From Bacillus nitratireducens (GTDB lineage Bacteria; Bacillota; Bacilli; Bacillales; Bacillaceae_G), in NCBI RefSeq assembly GCF_001884135.1, contig NZ_MAOC01000093.1, positions 62,001 through 126,000 on the forward strand: a stretch of DNA of 64,000 nt, given 5' to 3'. The position numbers and the translations under genes were made by a program. Under the pieces are notes generated by a model, which ran no database searches, had not been told where the DNA came from, and was given only the letters and a program-made list of their open reading frames with translations. This document shows positions 55,650 to 64,000 of the stretch, piece after piece. Each line of letters begins with the position of its first letter. The first letter of the stretch is position 1.

Positions 55650-58600
55650 ATGAAGAAGGGGAAATTCGGAAAAATACTTATCGGAACGCTAACTGTTGGT
55701 ATGTTAATGTCTCAAGGAATTCCATATAACGTATTGGCCGAAGAGGTAAATACAACTACTTTAACTGGGATTGATGATGCAAATGCTATATTGAAAGGTC
55801 TTACAAAGGAACAACGTAATGCCTTAAAAACGTTAGATACAAAACCAGGTTTTGTTATTTCACCAGGCATCAATACAGCAAGTCCTGATAATGTGAATGT
55901 GATTGTAGAGTTTAAGCAAGCACCTAGCAAAATCGAGATGTTAAAACAAGCAGCTAAGGGGAAAAAAATAGCCCTTTCAACTGCGGAACAAAAGGTAGAA
56001 GCATCTCATAAAGAATTTAAATCAGAGTTTGAGCAGCTTCAAAAGAATAAAGATAAAGGGACGAATTTTAAATCTGCCAAAATAACAAGAGAATATAAGA
56101 ATGCTTTTAATGGTGTAGCGATTTCGTTACCTGCGAATATGATTGAAGACTTAGTTCGCACTGGTATTGTTAAGCGCGTATGGGAAGATAGTGAGGTCAA
56201 AATTGATTTGCCGAAAGAAACAGCTAAGACTGCTGCCGAACCCAAAATGGCAGATAGTGTACCGCAAATTGGTGTGGACAAGCTGCATGATGAAAAAATA
56301 ACAGGTAAAGGAATTAAGGTAGGTGTACTGGACACAGGTATTGATTACAACCACCCGGATTTGAAAGATGCATATAAAGGATATCGTGCAAAGCAAGGTG
56401 AGGATCCAAGCAAAATAGATCCGAACTCAATAAAAGGATGGGACTTTGTTAATAATGATGCTGATCCAATGGAGACAACGTATAAGGATTGGCAAAATTC
56501 TGGAGGATATCCTGAGATTTATAATGGAAGTGCATATTATACATCCCATGGTACTCATGTAGCTGGGACAATTGCTGCAGACAAACAGAATAGTGTGGAT
56601 TATGCAGTTAAGGGAGTCGCTCCAGATGTAGATTTATATTCATATCGTGTATTAGGTCCATATGGAAGTGGACAAACAAGCGGTATTCTTGCTGCGATTG
56701 ATAAAGCAGTGAAAGACGATATGGATGTTATCAATTTATCATTAGGTGCGTCTATTAATGATCCTTTATATCCAACTTCTGTGGCAGTGAACAATGCCAT
56801 GTTAGCTGGTGTTGTTACAGTAGTAGCGGCAGGGAACACAGGTCCAGAAGAAGGGACTCTTGGATCACCTAGTGCAGCAGCGCTTCCAATTACAGTTGGA
56901 GCAAGCGATGCTGCGATGAACATTCCAACGTTTTCAGCTAGTGCAGGTGATTTACAAGTGGATAAGATGATGCTACTAGGTAAAAGTTTTACTGATAAAA
57001 TTGAAGACTTAAAAGGACAATCCATACCCATTGTATATGCAGGACTTGGGAAATCAGGTGATTTTACAGGGAAAGATGTTAAAGGGAAGTTAGCTCTTAT
57101 CCAACGCGGTGAGATTACATTTGATGAAAAAATTAAAAATGCTAAGGAAGCAGGCGCAAAGGCGGTAATTGTATACAACAATGTAGATGGTGAAATTACA
57201 AGTTATCTTGGGGAAAGTACTTCATCTATTCCATCGTTCCGTTTAACAAAAGTAGATGGTGAGAAATTGCAAGCAAAAGCTGTACAAGGAGATGTGTCTT
57301 TAGCGTTTGGAGAACTTAGTAACACAAAAACAGAGGGAGATCACTTAGCTGATTTCAGCTCCCGTGGTCCTGCAACTAAAACAGATGATATTAAGCCAGA
57401 TATTGTAGCACCAGGTGTGTCTATTTTCTCAACTGTTCCTGAATATATTAATGATCCAAAGGATGGAGAAAATTATCCGGTAGCGTATGGACGTATGTCA
57501 GGTACATCTATGGCAACTCCTCATACTACGGGGGTAGCGGCACTCATTTTACAAGAACATCCAAACTATAGTCCATTTGAAGTAAAAGAAGCACTTATGA
57601 ATACCGCAGTTGACTTAAAAGAAGAGCGTTCTGTATTTGAAGTAGGATCAGGCCGAATTGATGCGTATCGTGCGGTTCATGCAGATACAGCTATCGAGGT
57701 TATCGATAAAACATTAAACGTTGTAGATGATGAAGAAGTAGAAATTGAAGAAAAAACAGGTTCTATTGCATTTGGGTATAAAAATCAACTTGAAAATGGG
57801 CCTATTAAAGATAGTCGAAAAGTCTTAATTAAGAATAGCAGTAAAACAGATGGGAAAGAGTTTAAATTAGAGGTAGAGTTTTCACCTACAAGTGTAGGTG
57901 TGCAAGATGCAGTGAAGAATGGTGTGAAGCTAAACGTGCAAGATTCTATTAAAGTGGCTCCTGGTACATCAGAGGAAATTAGCCCTGAAATTATCATTCC
58001 AGAAAACGCTGAATTCGGTAGATATGAGGGATATATTCATATTTCAAATAAAAACAATGAAAAAGAAGTATATCAAGTGCCATTTGCAGTTAAATTCACA
58101 GAAAAAGGAATTGCTTCTGTAGATTTACTGAGAGACGCAATGGCAACAGATGCATCTAAATTCCATCCATTTATGGAAAGACCAAGTTCGCCGTTGGCAT
58201 TTAAATTAAATAGTCCTCTTGAAACCATTGATGCAGTTGTGAAGGATCGAAAGACAGGGAAGGCATTAGGAGTTGTTGGTACACTTAATGCAAGTAGTCT
58301 AACACCGAATGTTGAATATATGATGTTTTCTGGTATGGGAGGGTATGTACTTCCATTCACGGGAGATCCAGCTCATCCAATTGGGGATAAACCTGTTATG
58401 TTGCCTGATGGAGATTACGAATTGAACTTCGTTGGATATGACAAAGAAGGAAAATCTTATACAAAAGGCGATAGCATTATCATTGATAATGTAATACCTG
58501 AAATGAAATTTAAGGATGTACAACCTGGTATACACGAAGTTAATGATTCCATGTTTAAAGAAGAAGACGGTCAGCGAGCATTATGGGTACATGGTAATAT

Positions 58601-59891
58601 TTATGATTCTACAGTGGATACATTAAAAGCAAAAGGCTTGCAGTATGATCAAAAAGCTAATCAAATTGTATATTATCAAAACTCAGCCTTTCCATCAGGT
58701 TGGCTGAATACAATTCAGGCCAATGGTGATTTTAAATTTGGAGTACTTCCAGAAGAAATAAATGAGCCGTTAAATTTAAAATTATTTGGATATGACCTCG
58801 CAACTGCAGGGAATATGGCAACTGGATATAAAGATTACGTCTTTGTAAAAGAAGGGACAGAATACGCTGTTCCAAGTTATGACAAAGATAAAATAAAATT
58901 AGGTGAAAAAATTACTTTAACTTTGAATCTCAATAACGTGAAACAACTTATGTCAGGTACATTTGAGATTCCCTATTACAAGCAGCTATTTAAATTTATA
59001 GATGTGAAACCAAATCCAGCACTTACGGAATATGTAAAACAACATGGACTGAACCTTAAATTAGAAGATCCGAAGATAAGTGAAGAAGGAACTTGGGAAA
59101 ACAAGGTGAAAGTTGGCGCATCATTGGAAGGAAAAGAATTTAAAGGTTTAGATGGAGATACACCATTTTTAGATGTTACATTTGAAATGACGAGCGATGA
59201 GTATTTTAATGATTTAACTGCATTTGGAGCAGATAAGTTTTCTTATACAAAAGCTGGTGCATCAGAAGGCATTGAGATTCCTGTGTTTAAAGATAAATCT
59301 TTTGCTATTGTTTCGAAACATTCAACGGTTACAGGATATATTGGTCCGGAAGCTTTCTTGAATGAAGAGGGGTATTTAGGTAAGAATGATTACACAAAAC
59401 TAGGAGCAAAAGTGTACGCAGTTGGCAAGGATGGAAAGAAATATACAGGAACGATTAATGATAATGGGCAATTTGAAATTCATAGTGTTCCTGTAAGCGA
59501 TAAAGAATATGATATTTTCGTAGAAATGCCGGGTCATTTAAATAGTAAATTAACTACAAAAATAGGGAAAATGCAAGATGGAGAATTAGTGGGACAAAAC
59601 TTTAGAGCCGATATGGATGACAACCTTGCAGGTGATGTAAACGGCGATAAAATGGTAGATATTCAAGATGCTAGAATAGCAGCTCTGTCATATGAAAAAG
59701 GAAAAGTGGCTGTTAAAGATGGTGACGTGAATCAAGACGGTGTTGTGAACGAAACTGATATTCGTTTTATTGAGAAGAACTTCTTGAAAAAGGGTTCAGA
59801 TGCTAAAGAGAATCAAAAACCAAAAGAAAATGTGGGTCCAGTGACGTTAGATAAAATCTTGCGTTCCATTGGATTAGAACCAAAAAAATAA
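55650..59891 (+). CDS. Secreted S8 serine protease with PA, cohesin-like and dockerin modules
   Basis: The 1413-aa preproprotein has a signal peptide (cleavage near NVLA-EE) and an I9-type propeptide. Its subtilase domain has catalytic D228 (VLDTGIDYNHPDL), H300 (SHGTHVAGT), N396 (AAGNTGP) and S620 (GTSMATPH), with a PA domain (about 448-555) inserted. Beta-rich modules follow. Residues about 1077-1215 look cohesin-like (KLGEKITLTLNLNNVKQ...FLDVTFEM). A CnaB-like module precedes a dockerin-type pair of Ca loops (GDVNGDKMVDIQDARI and DGDVNQDGVVNETDIRFI, about 1328-1385). No sortase motif is seen. It resembles Vpr-type proteases and follows the two-component genes. Confidence 0.9.
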   Translation: MKKGKFGKILIGTLTVGMLMSQGIPYNVLAEEVNTTTLTGIDDANAILKGLTKEQRNALKTLDTKPGFVISPGINTASPDNVNVIVEFKQAPSKIEMLKQAAKGKKIALSTAEQKVEASHKEFKSEFEQLQKNKDKGTNFKSAKITREYKNAFNGVAISLPANMIEDLVRTGIVKRVWEDSEVKIDLPKETAKTAAEPKMADSVPQIGVDKLHDEKITGKGIKVGVLDTGIDYNHPDLKDAYKGYRAKQGEDPSKIDPNSIKGWDFVNNDADPMETTYKDWQNSGGYPEIYNGSAYYTSHGTHVAGTIAADKQNSVDYAVKGVAPDVDLYSYRVLGPYGSGQTSGILAAIDKAVKDDMDVINLSLGASINDPLYPTSVAVNNAMLAGVVTVVAAGNTGPEEGTLGSPSAAALPITVGASDAAMNIPTFSASAGDLQVDKMMLLGKSFTDKIEDLKGQSIPIVYAGLGKSGDFTGKDVKGKLALIQRGEITFDEKIKNAKEAGAKAVIVYNNVDGEITSYLGESTSSIPSFRLTKVDGEKLQAKAVQGDVSLAFGELSNTKTEGDHLADFSSRGPATKTDDIKPDIVAPGVSIFSTVPEYINDPKDGENYPVAYGRMSGTSMATPHTTGVAALILQEHPNYSPFEVKEALMNTAVDLKEERSVFEVGSGRIDAYRAVHADTAIEVIDKTLNVVDDEEVEIEEKTGSIAFGYKNQLENGPIKDSRKVLIKNSSKTDGKEFKLEVEFSPTSVGVQDAVKNGVKLNVQDSIKVAPGTSEEISPEIIIPENAEFGRYEGYIHISNKNNEKEVYQVPFAVKFTEKGIASVDLLRDAMATDASKFHPFMERPSSPLAFKLNSPLETIDAVVKDRKTGKALGVVGTLNASSLTPNVEYMMFSGMGGYVLPFTGDPAHPIGDKPVMLPDGDYELNFVGYDKEGKSYTKGDSIIIDNVIPEMKFKDVQPGIHEVNDSMFKEEDGQRALWVHGNIYDSTVDTLKAKGLQYDQKANQIVYYQNSAFPSGWLNTIQANGDFKFGVLPEEINEPLNLKLFGYDLATAGNMATGYKDYVFVKEGTEYAVPSYDKDKIKLGEKITLTLNLNNVKQLMSGTFEIPYYKQLFKFIDVKPNPALTEYVKQHGLNLKLEDPKISEEGTWENKVKVGASLEGKEFKGLDGDTPFLDVTFEMTSDEYFNDLTAFGADKFSYTKAGASEGIEIPVFKDKSFAIVSKHSTVTGYIGPEAFLNEEGYLGKNDYTKLGAKVYAVGKDGKKYTGTINDNGQFEIHSVPVSDKEYDIFVEMPGHLNSKLTTKIGKMQDGELVGQNFRADMDDNLAGDVNGDKMVDIQDARIAALSYEKGKVAVKDGDVNQDGVVNETDIRFIEKNFLKKGSDAKENQKPKENVGPVTLDKILRSIGLEPKK

Positions 59892-59964
59892 GTGGGCACA
59901 ATTCTAGAGTAAATTAAGCGATAAAACAATGCTTATAGAATTAAATAGGATTTACTAACAATGG

Positions 59965-59995
59965 ACCGGTAATGATTCACTGTAACATTACCGGT
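59965..59995 (+). terminator. 10-bp perfect inverted repeat after the protease gene
   Basis: ACCGGTAATG and CATTACCGGT flank an 11-base loop. No T run follows, so it may be a partial terminator or mRNA-end hairpin between the protease and TasA-like genes. Confidence 0.4.
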
Positions 59996-60150
59996 TACTC
60001 TTAAAGTGATAGTTATTTGGATACATGAAGTAAATAGTTTAACGTTGATTAGGTTTCGTTATGAGGTAAATTATTCACTCAATTATTATTGTTTGTGGAA
60101 TGGGAATAAGCTTTGTAGTTTGAGCTCTAAAAATAGGGGGGACTTGTGAA

Positions 60151-60750
60151 ATGAGTATTAAGAAAAAACTTGGTATGGGTGTTGTAACTGCAGCGCTTGG
60201 CTTATCTTTAATTAGCGGGGGAACATATGCGTATTTTAGTGATAAGGAAGTATCACAAAACACGTTTGCAGCGGGTACTTTAGATTTGAGTGTTAATCCT
60301 GAAGTTGTTATTAATGTCGACAATATTAAACCAGGTGATGAAATGGAGCGCGGTTTTCAATTAGTTAACAAAGGAACCTTAGCAATAGGAGATGTGAAAC
60401 TTCTTACAGATTACAGTGTAATCGACGCTAAAGGAGATAATGGAAATGCTGATTTTGGTGATCATATCCGTGTTGATTTCTTGTGGAATTTGGATAAAAA
60501 TGAGGTTCCAATATGGTCTACTACATTGTCAGAATTAAAGGTAGCTACGCAAAATGGAAGTATTCCTGATCTTGTGCAAAAAGGTGTTGTAGACCGAGAA
60601 GGAAATGGACTTGCTCCTGGTGATGATGATACTTTCTACGTAATGTTCACATTTGTAGATAACGATGAAGAGCAAAATGTATTTCAAGGAGATTCATTGA
60701 AGTTAAATTGGACCTTCAACTCAATGCAGACAAAAGGTGAAGAGAAATAA
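60151..60750 (+). CDS. TasA/camelysin (CalY) family secreted protein
   Basis: The 199-aa protein opens with KKLGMGVVTAALGLSLISGGTYAYFSDKEVSQNTFAAGTLDLSVNP, the family signature. The signal peptide ends near TYA and the YFSDxE...FAAGTLDL segment marks the mature N-terminus. Relatives form extracellular matrix fibres (TasA, CalY) or are the M73 camelysin; no catalytic motif can be read here. The usual partner signal peptidase SipW is not adjacent, so processing must rely on an enzyme elsewhere. AGGGGGGA precedes the ATG. It follows the S8 protease and ends in a terminator. Confidence 0.9.
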   Translation: MSIKKKLGMGVVTAALGLSLISGGTYAYFSDKEVSQNTFAAGTLDLSVNPEVVINVDNIKPGDEMERGFQLVNKGTLAIGDVKLLTDYSVIDAKGDNGNADFGDHIRVDFLWNLDKNEVPIWSTTLSELKVATQNGSIPDLVQKGVVDREGNGLAPGDDDTFYVMFTFVDNDEEQNVFQGDSLKLNWTFNSMQTKGEEK

Positions 60751-60813
60751 AGATAAATGTTATAAATGAGAATGAATTGATGAAGAATTGAGGAATAGAA
60801 TTTTTAATAGTGT

Positions 60814-60848
60814 AAAGGTTGATTGAGTGAATCAACCTTTTTTTATTT
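60814..60848 (+). terminator. Terminator of the TasA-like gene
   Basis: AAAGGTTGATT and AATCAACCTTT form an 11-bp perfect stem around GAGTG, followed by TTTTATTTT. Confidence 0.9.
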
Positions 60849-60943
60849 TGTGAGAAAATTACGCTTGAATTATTTGAAAAAAGTAGCTTGAAAGTTACGT
60901 TACGTCATCTTTTATACTAAAAAAAATAGGATATAGGGGATGG
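60847..60943 (+). repeat. 97-bp direct repeat, copy 2, promoter of the CPBP gene
   Basis: Near-identical to 52456-52552 (about 91 of 97 by eye). Here its TTGAAA-N19-TATACT core (60888-60918) and terminal GGATATAGGGGATGG lie directly before ATG 60949, so it functions as promoter and ribosome site for the CPBP gene. Confidence 0.8.
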
Positions 60944-60948
60944 TATAG

Positions 60949-61635
60949 ATGACTTTAAAATGTATGTGGGGATGGAAAGAAATTTTATATTTATTTGTTT
61001 TCGTATTTCTGATTGTACCAGTAATGGTTGAATCTCTTTTTTATGATTATGCTTTAAAAATAATAGGGAACTCATTATATGCTGGAGTATTAATGGGACT
61101 TATAATGGCAGTGATATTTACATTTTTAGTTTATCTTTTTTGCATAAAAAGATATAACCTGTCGTGGAAAGATATTGGAATTCGGAAGCTTTCATGGAAG
61201 GATTTCTTATGGACAGTTGTAGTGGTTATTTTCTTAATTATAGTTAGTGCTGCTGTATTAATGATAATGGAGAAAATGGGTATTTCCTTTGAAAATAGTA
61301 AAACAGAGACGGTCCAAAATAATAAATCAATCTACGCATTTTGTATCGCGGTAATTGGAGCGGCGGTTATATCTCCAATCTACGAAGAGATTTTATATCG
61401 AGGTGTTTTTTATACGTTTTTTCGTGATAGATATGGCATATGGGGCGGCGTACTTATAAGTTCCATAATATTTACCGTTGTTCATATTCCAACATATAAC
61501 ACATTACCGGTGAATTTTTTAAGCGGAGTAGCATTTGCGTGGTTATATGAGAAAACAAATTCTATTTTATCGGCTATGATTGCCCATGCACTATTTAACT
61601 TCATAGCAGTACTTCTCACATTTATGTCGAATTAA
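60949..61635 (+). CDS. CPBP (CAAX protease/bacteriocin-processing) intramembrane protease
   Basis: The 228-aa protein has about six to eight membrane spans. The ABI/CPBP motifs are SPIYEEILYRGVFYTFF (motif 1, EExxxR), FTVVHIP (motif 2 His) and AHALFNF (motif 3). It is a membrane glutamic-type endopeptidase; Bacillus relatives act in bacteriocin self-immunity or protein processing. The substrate is unknown. AGGGGATGG provides the ribosome site. The phosphotransferase gene follows 23 bp downstream and is likely in the same operon. Confidence 0.87.
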   Translation: MTLKCMWGWKEILYLFVFVFLIVPVMVESLFYDYALKIIGNSLYAGVLMGLIMAVIFTFLVYLFCIKRYNLSWKDIGIRKLSWKDFLWTVVVVIFLIIVSAAVLMIMEKMGISFENSKTETVQNNKSIYAFCIAVIGAAVISPIYEEILYRGVFYTFFRDRYGIWGGVLISSIIFTVVHIPTYNTLPVNFLSGVAFAWLYEKTNSILSAMIAHALFNFIAVLLTFMSN

Positions 61636-61658
61636 GAAGAGATATAGGAGGGATACAT

Positions 61659-62630
61659 ATGGAAATAGCTGTAGAACGAGTTTTTACAAAAGAGATTTTA
61701 GCAAGAGCAGCAAAGGCATATCATGTAACGGTGGAAGAAAAGCCACTTGGTGATTTTGAAAATTATATTTTTAAGGCGAAGGGTAAAAATAATGAGGATT
61801 ACGTATTACGCTTAACCCATTCTTCTCATCGTTCTAAAAAAGAGGTAGAGGCCGAACTAGATTTTTTACGGTATGTTGCGGAGCATGGGGCAAAAGTGGC
61901 GGGACCTCGTAATTCAATATCTCAAAACCTTGTAGAAGAAATTGGAGCGGAAGATGGCACTTGCTTTTTTGCGTCTTTATTTACATATGCACAAGGTGAG
62001 CAAGTAAAAGGAGAAGAATCGCCTTATTGGGGAGATGCTTACTTTGAAGCGTGGGGAAAATCAATTGGACAGCTGCACCGCCTTACAATGGATTATCCTA
62101 AAACAGACTACCGTGATACGTGGGAAGAGGATGAAAGTAGCATTGTTAATGGATTAGAAGATGAGAAGGTGAAAGCGATTGCCACTGCATTAATGGAGGA
62201 AATAAAGGCTCTTCCGGTTAAAAGAGAAACATTCGGTCTTATGCATGGTGATATTCATCCAGGTAACTTTCATTATGATGGCAAAGAGCTAACAATCTTT
62301 GATTTTGATGATGCAGCTTATAATTACTTTATACATGATTTAGCAATGGTTCTCTATTACTCTGTTCTATTTACACCGTGGACTGCGGAAGAGAAGACAA
62401 AATTTGCTTGTAAACAGTTACAAGTGTTACGAAAAGGTTATGAATATGAGCATAGACTGGCGGATAGTTGGTATGAATCGTTACCGTTATTTTTACGTCT
62501 ACGTGATATTGGTTTATACGGTACGCTTCAAAAGAAGTTTAAAGGGAAAGATATGCCAGATCATTTCCGAGAATTAGCGGAACAACTCTATGAAAGAATT
62601 ATAAAGAAGGAAGCAATTGTGAATATATAA
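61659..62630 (+). CDS. APH-family phosphotransferase (kinase-like fold)
   Basis: The 323-aa protein has the aminoglycoside phosphotransferase/choline kinase catalytic loop LMHGDIHPGNFHY and the metal site TIFDFDDAAYNYFIHDLAMVLYYS. An N-lobe (NYIFKAKGKNNEDYVLRLTH) precedes them. It phosphorylates a small hydroxyl-bearing substrate, as do YerI/SrkA-like proteins; homoserine, an aminoglycoside and a sugar are all possible. Not evidence for antibiotic resistance by itself. AGGAGGG precedes ATG 61659. Confidence 0.83.
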   Translation: MEIAVERVFTKEILARAAKAYHVTVEEKPLGDFENYIFKAKGKNNEDYVLRLTHSSHRSKKEVEAELDFLRYVAEHGAKVAGPRNSISQNLVEEIGAEDGTCFFASLFTYAQGEQVKGEESPYWGDAYFEAWGKSIGQLHRLTMDYPKTDYRDTWEEDESSIVNGLEDEKVKAIATALMEEIKALPVKRETFGLMHGDIHPGNFHYDGKELTIFDFDDAAYNYFIHDLAMVLYYSVLFTPWTAEEKTKFACKQLQVLRKGYEYEHRLADSWYESLPLFLRLRDIGLYGTLQKKFKGKDMPDHFRELAEQLYERIIKKEAIVNI

Positions 62631-62643
62631 TACATTCATATCG

Positions 62644-62685
62644 AAACAAAGTATACAAAATAAATGTATACTTTGTTTTTTTATA
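62644..62685 (+). terminator. Terminator of the CPBP-APH operon
   Basis: AAACAAAGTATACA and TGTATACTTTGTTT form a 14-bp perfect stem around AAATAAA, followed by T residues. Confidence 0.9.
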
Positions 62686-62789
62686 CAAAAATATGTTTGT
62701 TTTATTAAAATAATATTGTTATAGATTCGGTATGCACTTATAATTTTATATATATTCTGAATATTCTTTATAAAGGAGGAGGGGGAAAG

Positions 62790-64000
62790 TTGGAAGCTAT
62801 CGTAAGTTGGATAAATAATATTGTTTGGAGTCCAGCACTTGTCTATTTATGTTTAGGAGTAGGTCTATATTTTTCCATTCGAACAAGGTTTTTACAAGTA
62901 AGACATGTAGGAGAAATGGTGAAGCTTACATTTAAGGGAGAAAAGTCTGATGCGGGTGTTTCTTCGTTCCAGGCGTTAGCACTTTCGTTATCAGGGCGCG
63001 TTGGAACAGGAAATATTGCCGGTGTTGCAACGGCTGTTGCCTTTGGTGGTCCAGGGGCTGTATTTTGGATGTGGGCGGTAGCCTTTCTAGGAGCTGGTTC
63101 TGCATATGTAGAATCGACGCTTGCACAAATATATAAGACGAAGCATCAAGGGCAATTCCGCGGTGGTCCTGCTTATTACATTGAAAAAGGACTAGGTGTT
63201 AAATGGTATGCTTTAGTATTCGTTGCAGCGACAATTCTTGCGACGGGGATGCTGTTACCGGGTGTTCAGGCGAATAGTATTGCTGTAAGTCTAGAAACAG
63301 CTTTTGGTATTAATACTTCCGTATCAGGAGCGGTATTAGTAGCGGCATTAGCACTTATTATATTTGGTGGAGTTAAGCGAATTGTTAACGTAGCGCAAGT
63401 TGTAGTACCGTTTATGGCGCTTGGCTATATTTTAGTAGCCTGTGTAATTGTAGCTATGAATATTGAAAAATTACCAGACGCTTTCATGTTAATTTTAAAA
63501 AGTGCATTTGCATTAGAAGCGGCTTTTGGCGGGATTATTGGTTTAGCAATTTCTTGGGGTGTAAAACGTGGTATTTATTCAAACGAAGCAGGGCAAGGAA
63601 CTGGGGCCCATGCAGCAGCAGCAGCTGAAGTATCGCATCCAGCTAAACAAGGGTTAGTACAAGCATTTTCCGTTTACATTGATACATTATTTGTTTGTTC
63701 AGCAACAGCATTTATGATGATTATTACAGGCATGTATAACGTATTTGATGCAAGCGGAAAAAACTTTATCGTCAATAAATTAAATGGTGCACAACCAGGT
63801 CCTGGTTATACACAGGCTGCGGTAGAATCTGTTTTCCCTGGATTTGGAAACGGTTTCGTGGCAATCTCTCTACTATTCTTCGCATTTACAACAATTATGG
63901 CTTATTACTACATTGCAGAAACGAATATCGCTTACTTAAATCGTGATAAAGACCGCCCTTGGATGTCTATCGTACTAAAGTTTGTATTCTTAGGAGTTGT
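62790..64000 (+). CDS. Alanine/glycine:cation symporter (AGCS), 3' truncated by the window edge
   Basis: The frame starts at TTG 62790 behind AAAGGAGGAGGGGG and runs off the right edge (over 400 codons). AGCS hallmarks are RTRFLQVRHVGEM, ALALSLSGRVGTGNIAGVATA, the family signature YVESTLAQIYKTKHQGQFRGGPAYYIEKGLG, and ISWGVKRGIYSNEAGQGTGAHAAAAAEV. It imports alanine or glycine with Na+ (AlsT/DagA type). The C-terminus is outside the window. Confidence 0.92.
   Translation, partial: MEAIVSWINNIVWSPALVYLCLGVGLYFSIRTRFLQVRHVGEMVKLTFKGEKSDAGVSSFQALALSLSGRVGTGNIAGVATAVAFGGPGAVFWMWAVAFLGAGSAYVESTLAQIYKTKHQGQFRGGPAYYIEKGLGVKWYALVFVAATILATGMLLPGVQANSIAVSLETAFGINTSVSGAVLVAALALIIFGGVKRIVNVAQVVVPFMALGYILVACVIVAMNIEKLPDAFMLILKSAFALEAAFGGIIGLAISWGVKRGIYSNEAGQGTGAHAAAAAEVSHPAKQGLVQAFSVYIDTLFVCSATAFMMIITGMYNVFDASGKNFIVNKLNGAQPGPGYTQAAVESVFPGFGNGFVAISLLFFAFTTIMAYYYIAETNIAYLNRDKDRPWMSIVLKFVFLGV

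Noticed and set aside
56600-57181. 193-codon antisense frame within the S8 protease gene
   Set aside because: Opposite a catalytic subtilase and PA region with clear motifs; no independent support.
61659-62630. Aminoglycoside resistance gene
   Set aside because: Only the general APH/choline-kinase fold motifs are present; many chromosomal relatives act on metabolites, so resistance is not supported.

Overview
The window is chromosomal DNA of a Bacillus cereus-group bacterium (B. cereus, B. thuringiensis or B. anthracis type). The support is low GC with Firmicute ribosome binding sites, an nprR-nprX-nprA quorum-sensing locus with the SKPDIVG signal heptapeptide, a PlcR-type box, copies of a roughly 155-bp TTTAT-flanked repeat that resembles bcr1, an sspH spore protein gene, a GerA-type germination receptor operon and a camelysin/TasA-family protein. 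I see no prophage, insertion sequence, CRISPR array, rRNA or tRNA. Most of the window looks like ordinary core genome. The one block that looks modular is about 52.5-61 kb.

Layout. 0-8 kb: a truncated membrane-anchored glycerophosphodiesterase, alanine dehydrogenase (ald), an amino acid permease, a small methyltransferase-like protein and a cadC-cadA metal-efflux operon with twin operators. 8-13 kb: nicotinate phosphoribosyltransferase, then nprR, the 43-aa nprX signal precursor and the neutral protease nprA. 13-22 kb: a TVP38-family membrane protein, a lipoprotein and a small protein, cell-envelope genes (VanW family, LytR-CpsA-Psr family), a nucleoside transporter, a VOC protein, a CNNM/CorC membrane protein and aspartase (aspA). 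22-32 kb: lactate permease under twin Rex sites, a ResA-like thioredoxin with no canonical start codon, an ArsR-type regulator, sspH, the peptide transporter dtpT and a divergent Fur-box-controlled siderophore uptake locus. 32-40 kb: a methyltransferase, the threonine-degrading pair kbl-tdh, a Nudix hydrolase, a MoxR/VWA pair, cardiolipin synthase and a His/Gly-rich coat-like protein. 41-49 kb: a PAS-GGDEF-EAL protein, an APC permease behind what looks like a histidine leader-peptide attenuator, and the trehalose operon treR-treP-treA. 48.7-52.4 kb: a three-gene germination receptor operon. 52.5-64 kb: a two-component system, a 1413-aa S8 protease carrying cohesin-like and dockerin modules, a TasA/camelysin-like protein, a CPBP protease, an aminoglycoside-phosphotransferase-fold protein and a truncated alanine/glycine:Na+ symporter.

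How the parts work together. Several genes serve amino acid and carbon use and carry matching control sites: cre-like sites at ald, kbl, treP and possibly dtpT and aspA, Rex sites at lctP, TreR operators at treP, and a Fur box in the yfiY/yfiZ divergent promoter. Extracellular proteolysis (nprA under NprR/NprX) sits beside peptide and amino acid uptake (dtpT and the APC and AGCS carriers). Sporulation and germination functions (sspH, the ger operon, coat-like proteins) are interspersed.

The two strongest second-look items are these. First, a 19-codon leader ORF with four consecutive His codons lies before an APC permease; its leader RNA can form a chain of mutually exclusive pairings ending in a terminator, which predicts ribosome-mediated, histidine-sensing attenuation. 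Second, an 8.4-kb histidine kinase, response regulator, cohesin/dockerin protease and TasA-like block is bracketed by a 97-bp direct repeat, about 94% identical, that contains a promoter-like core.
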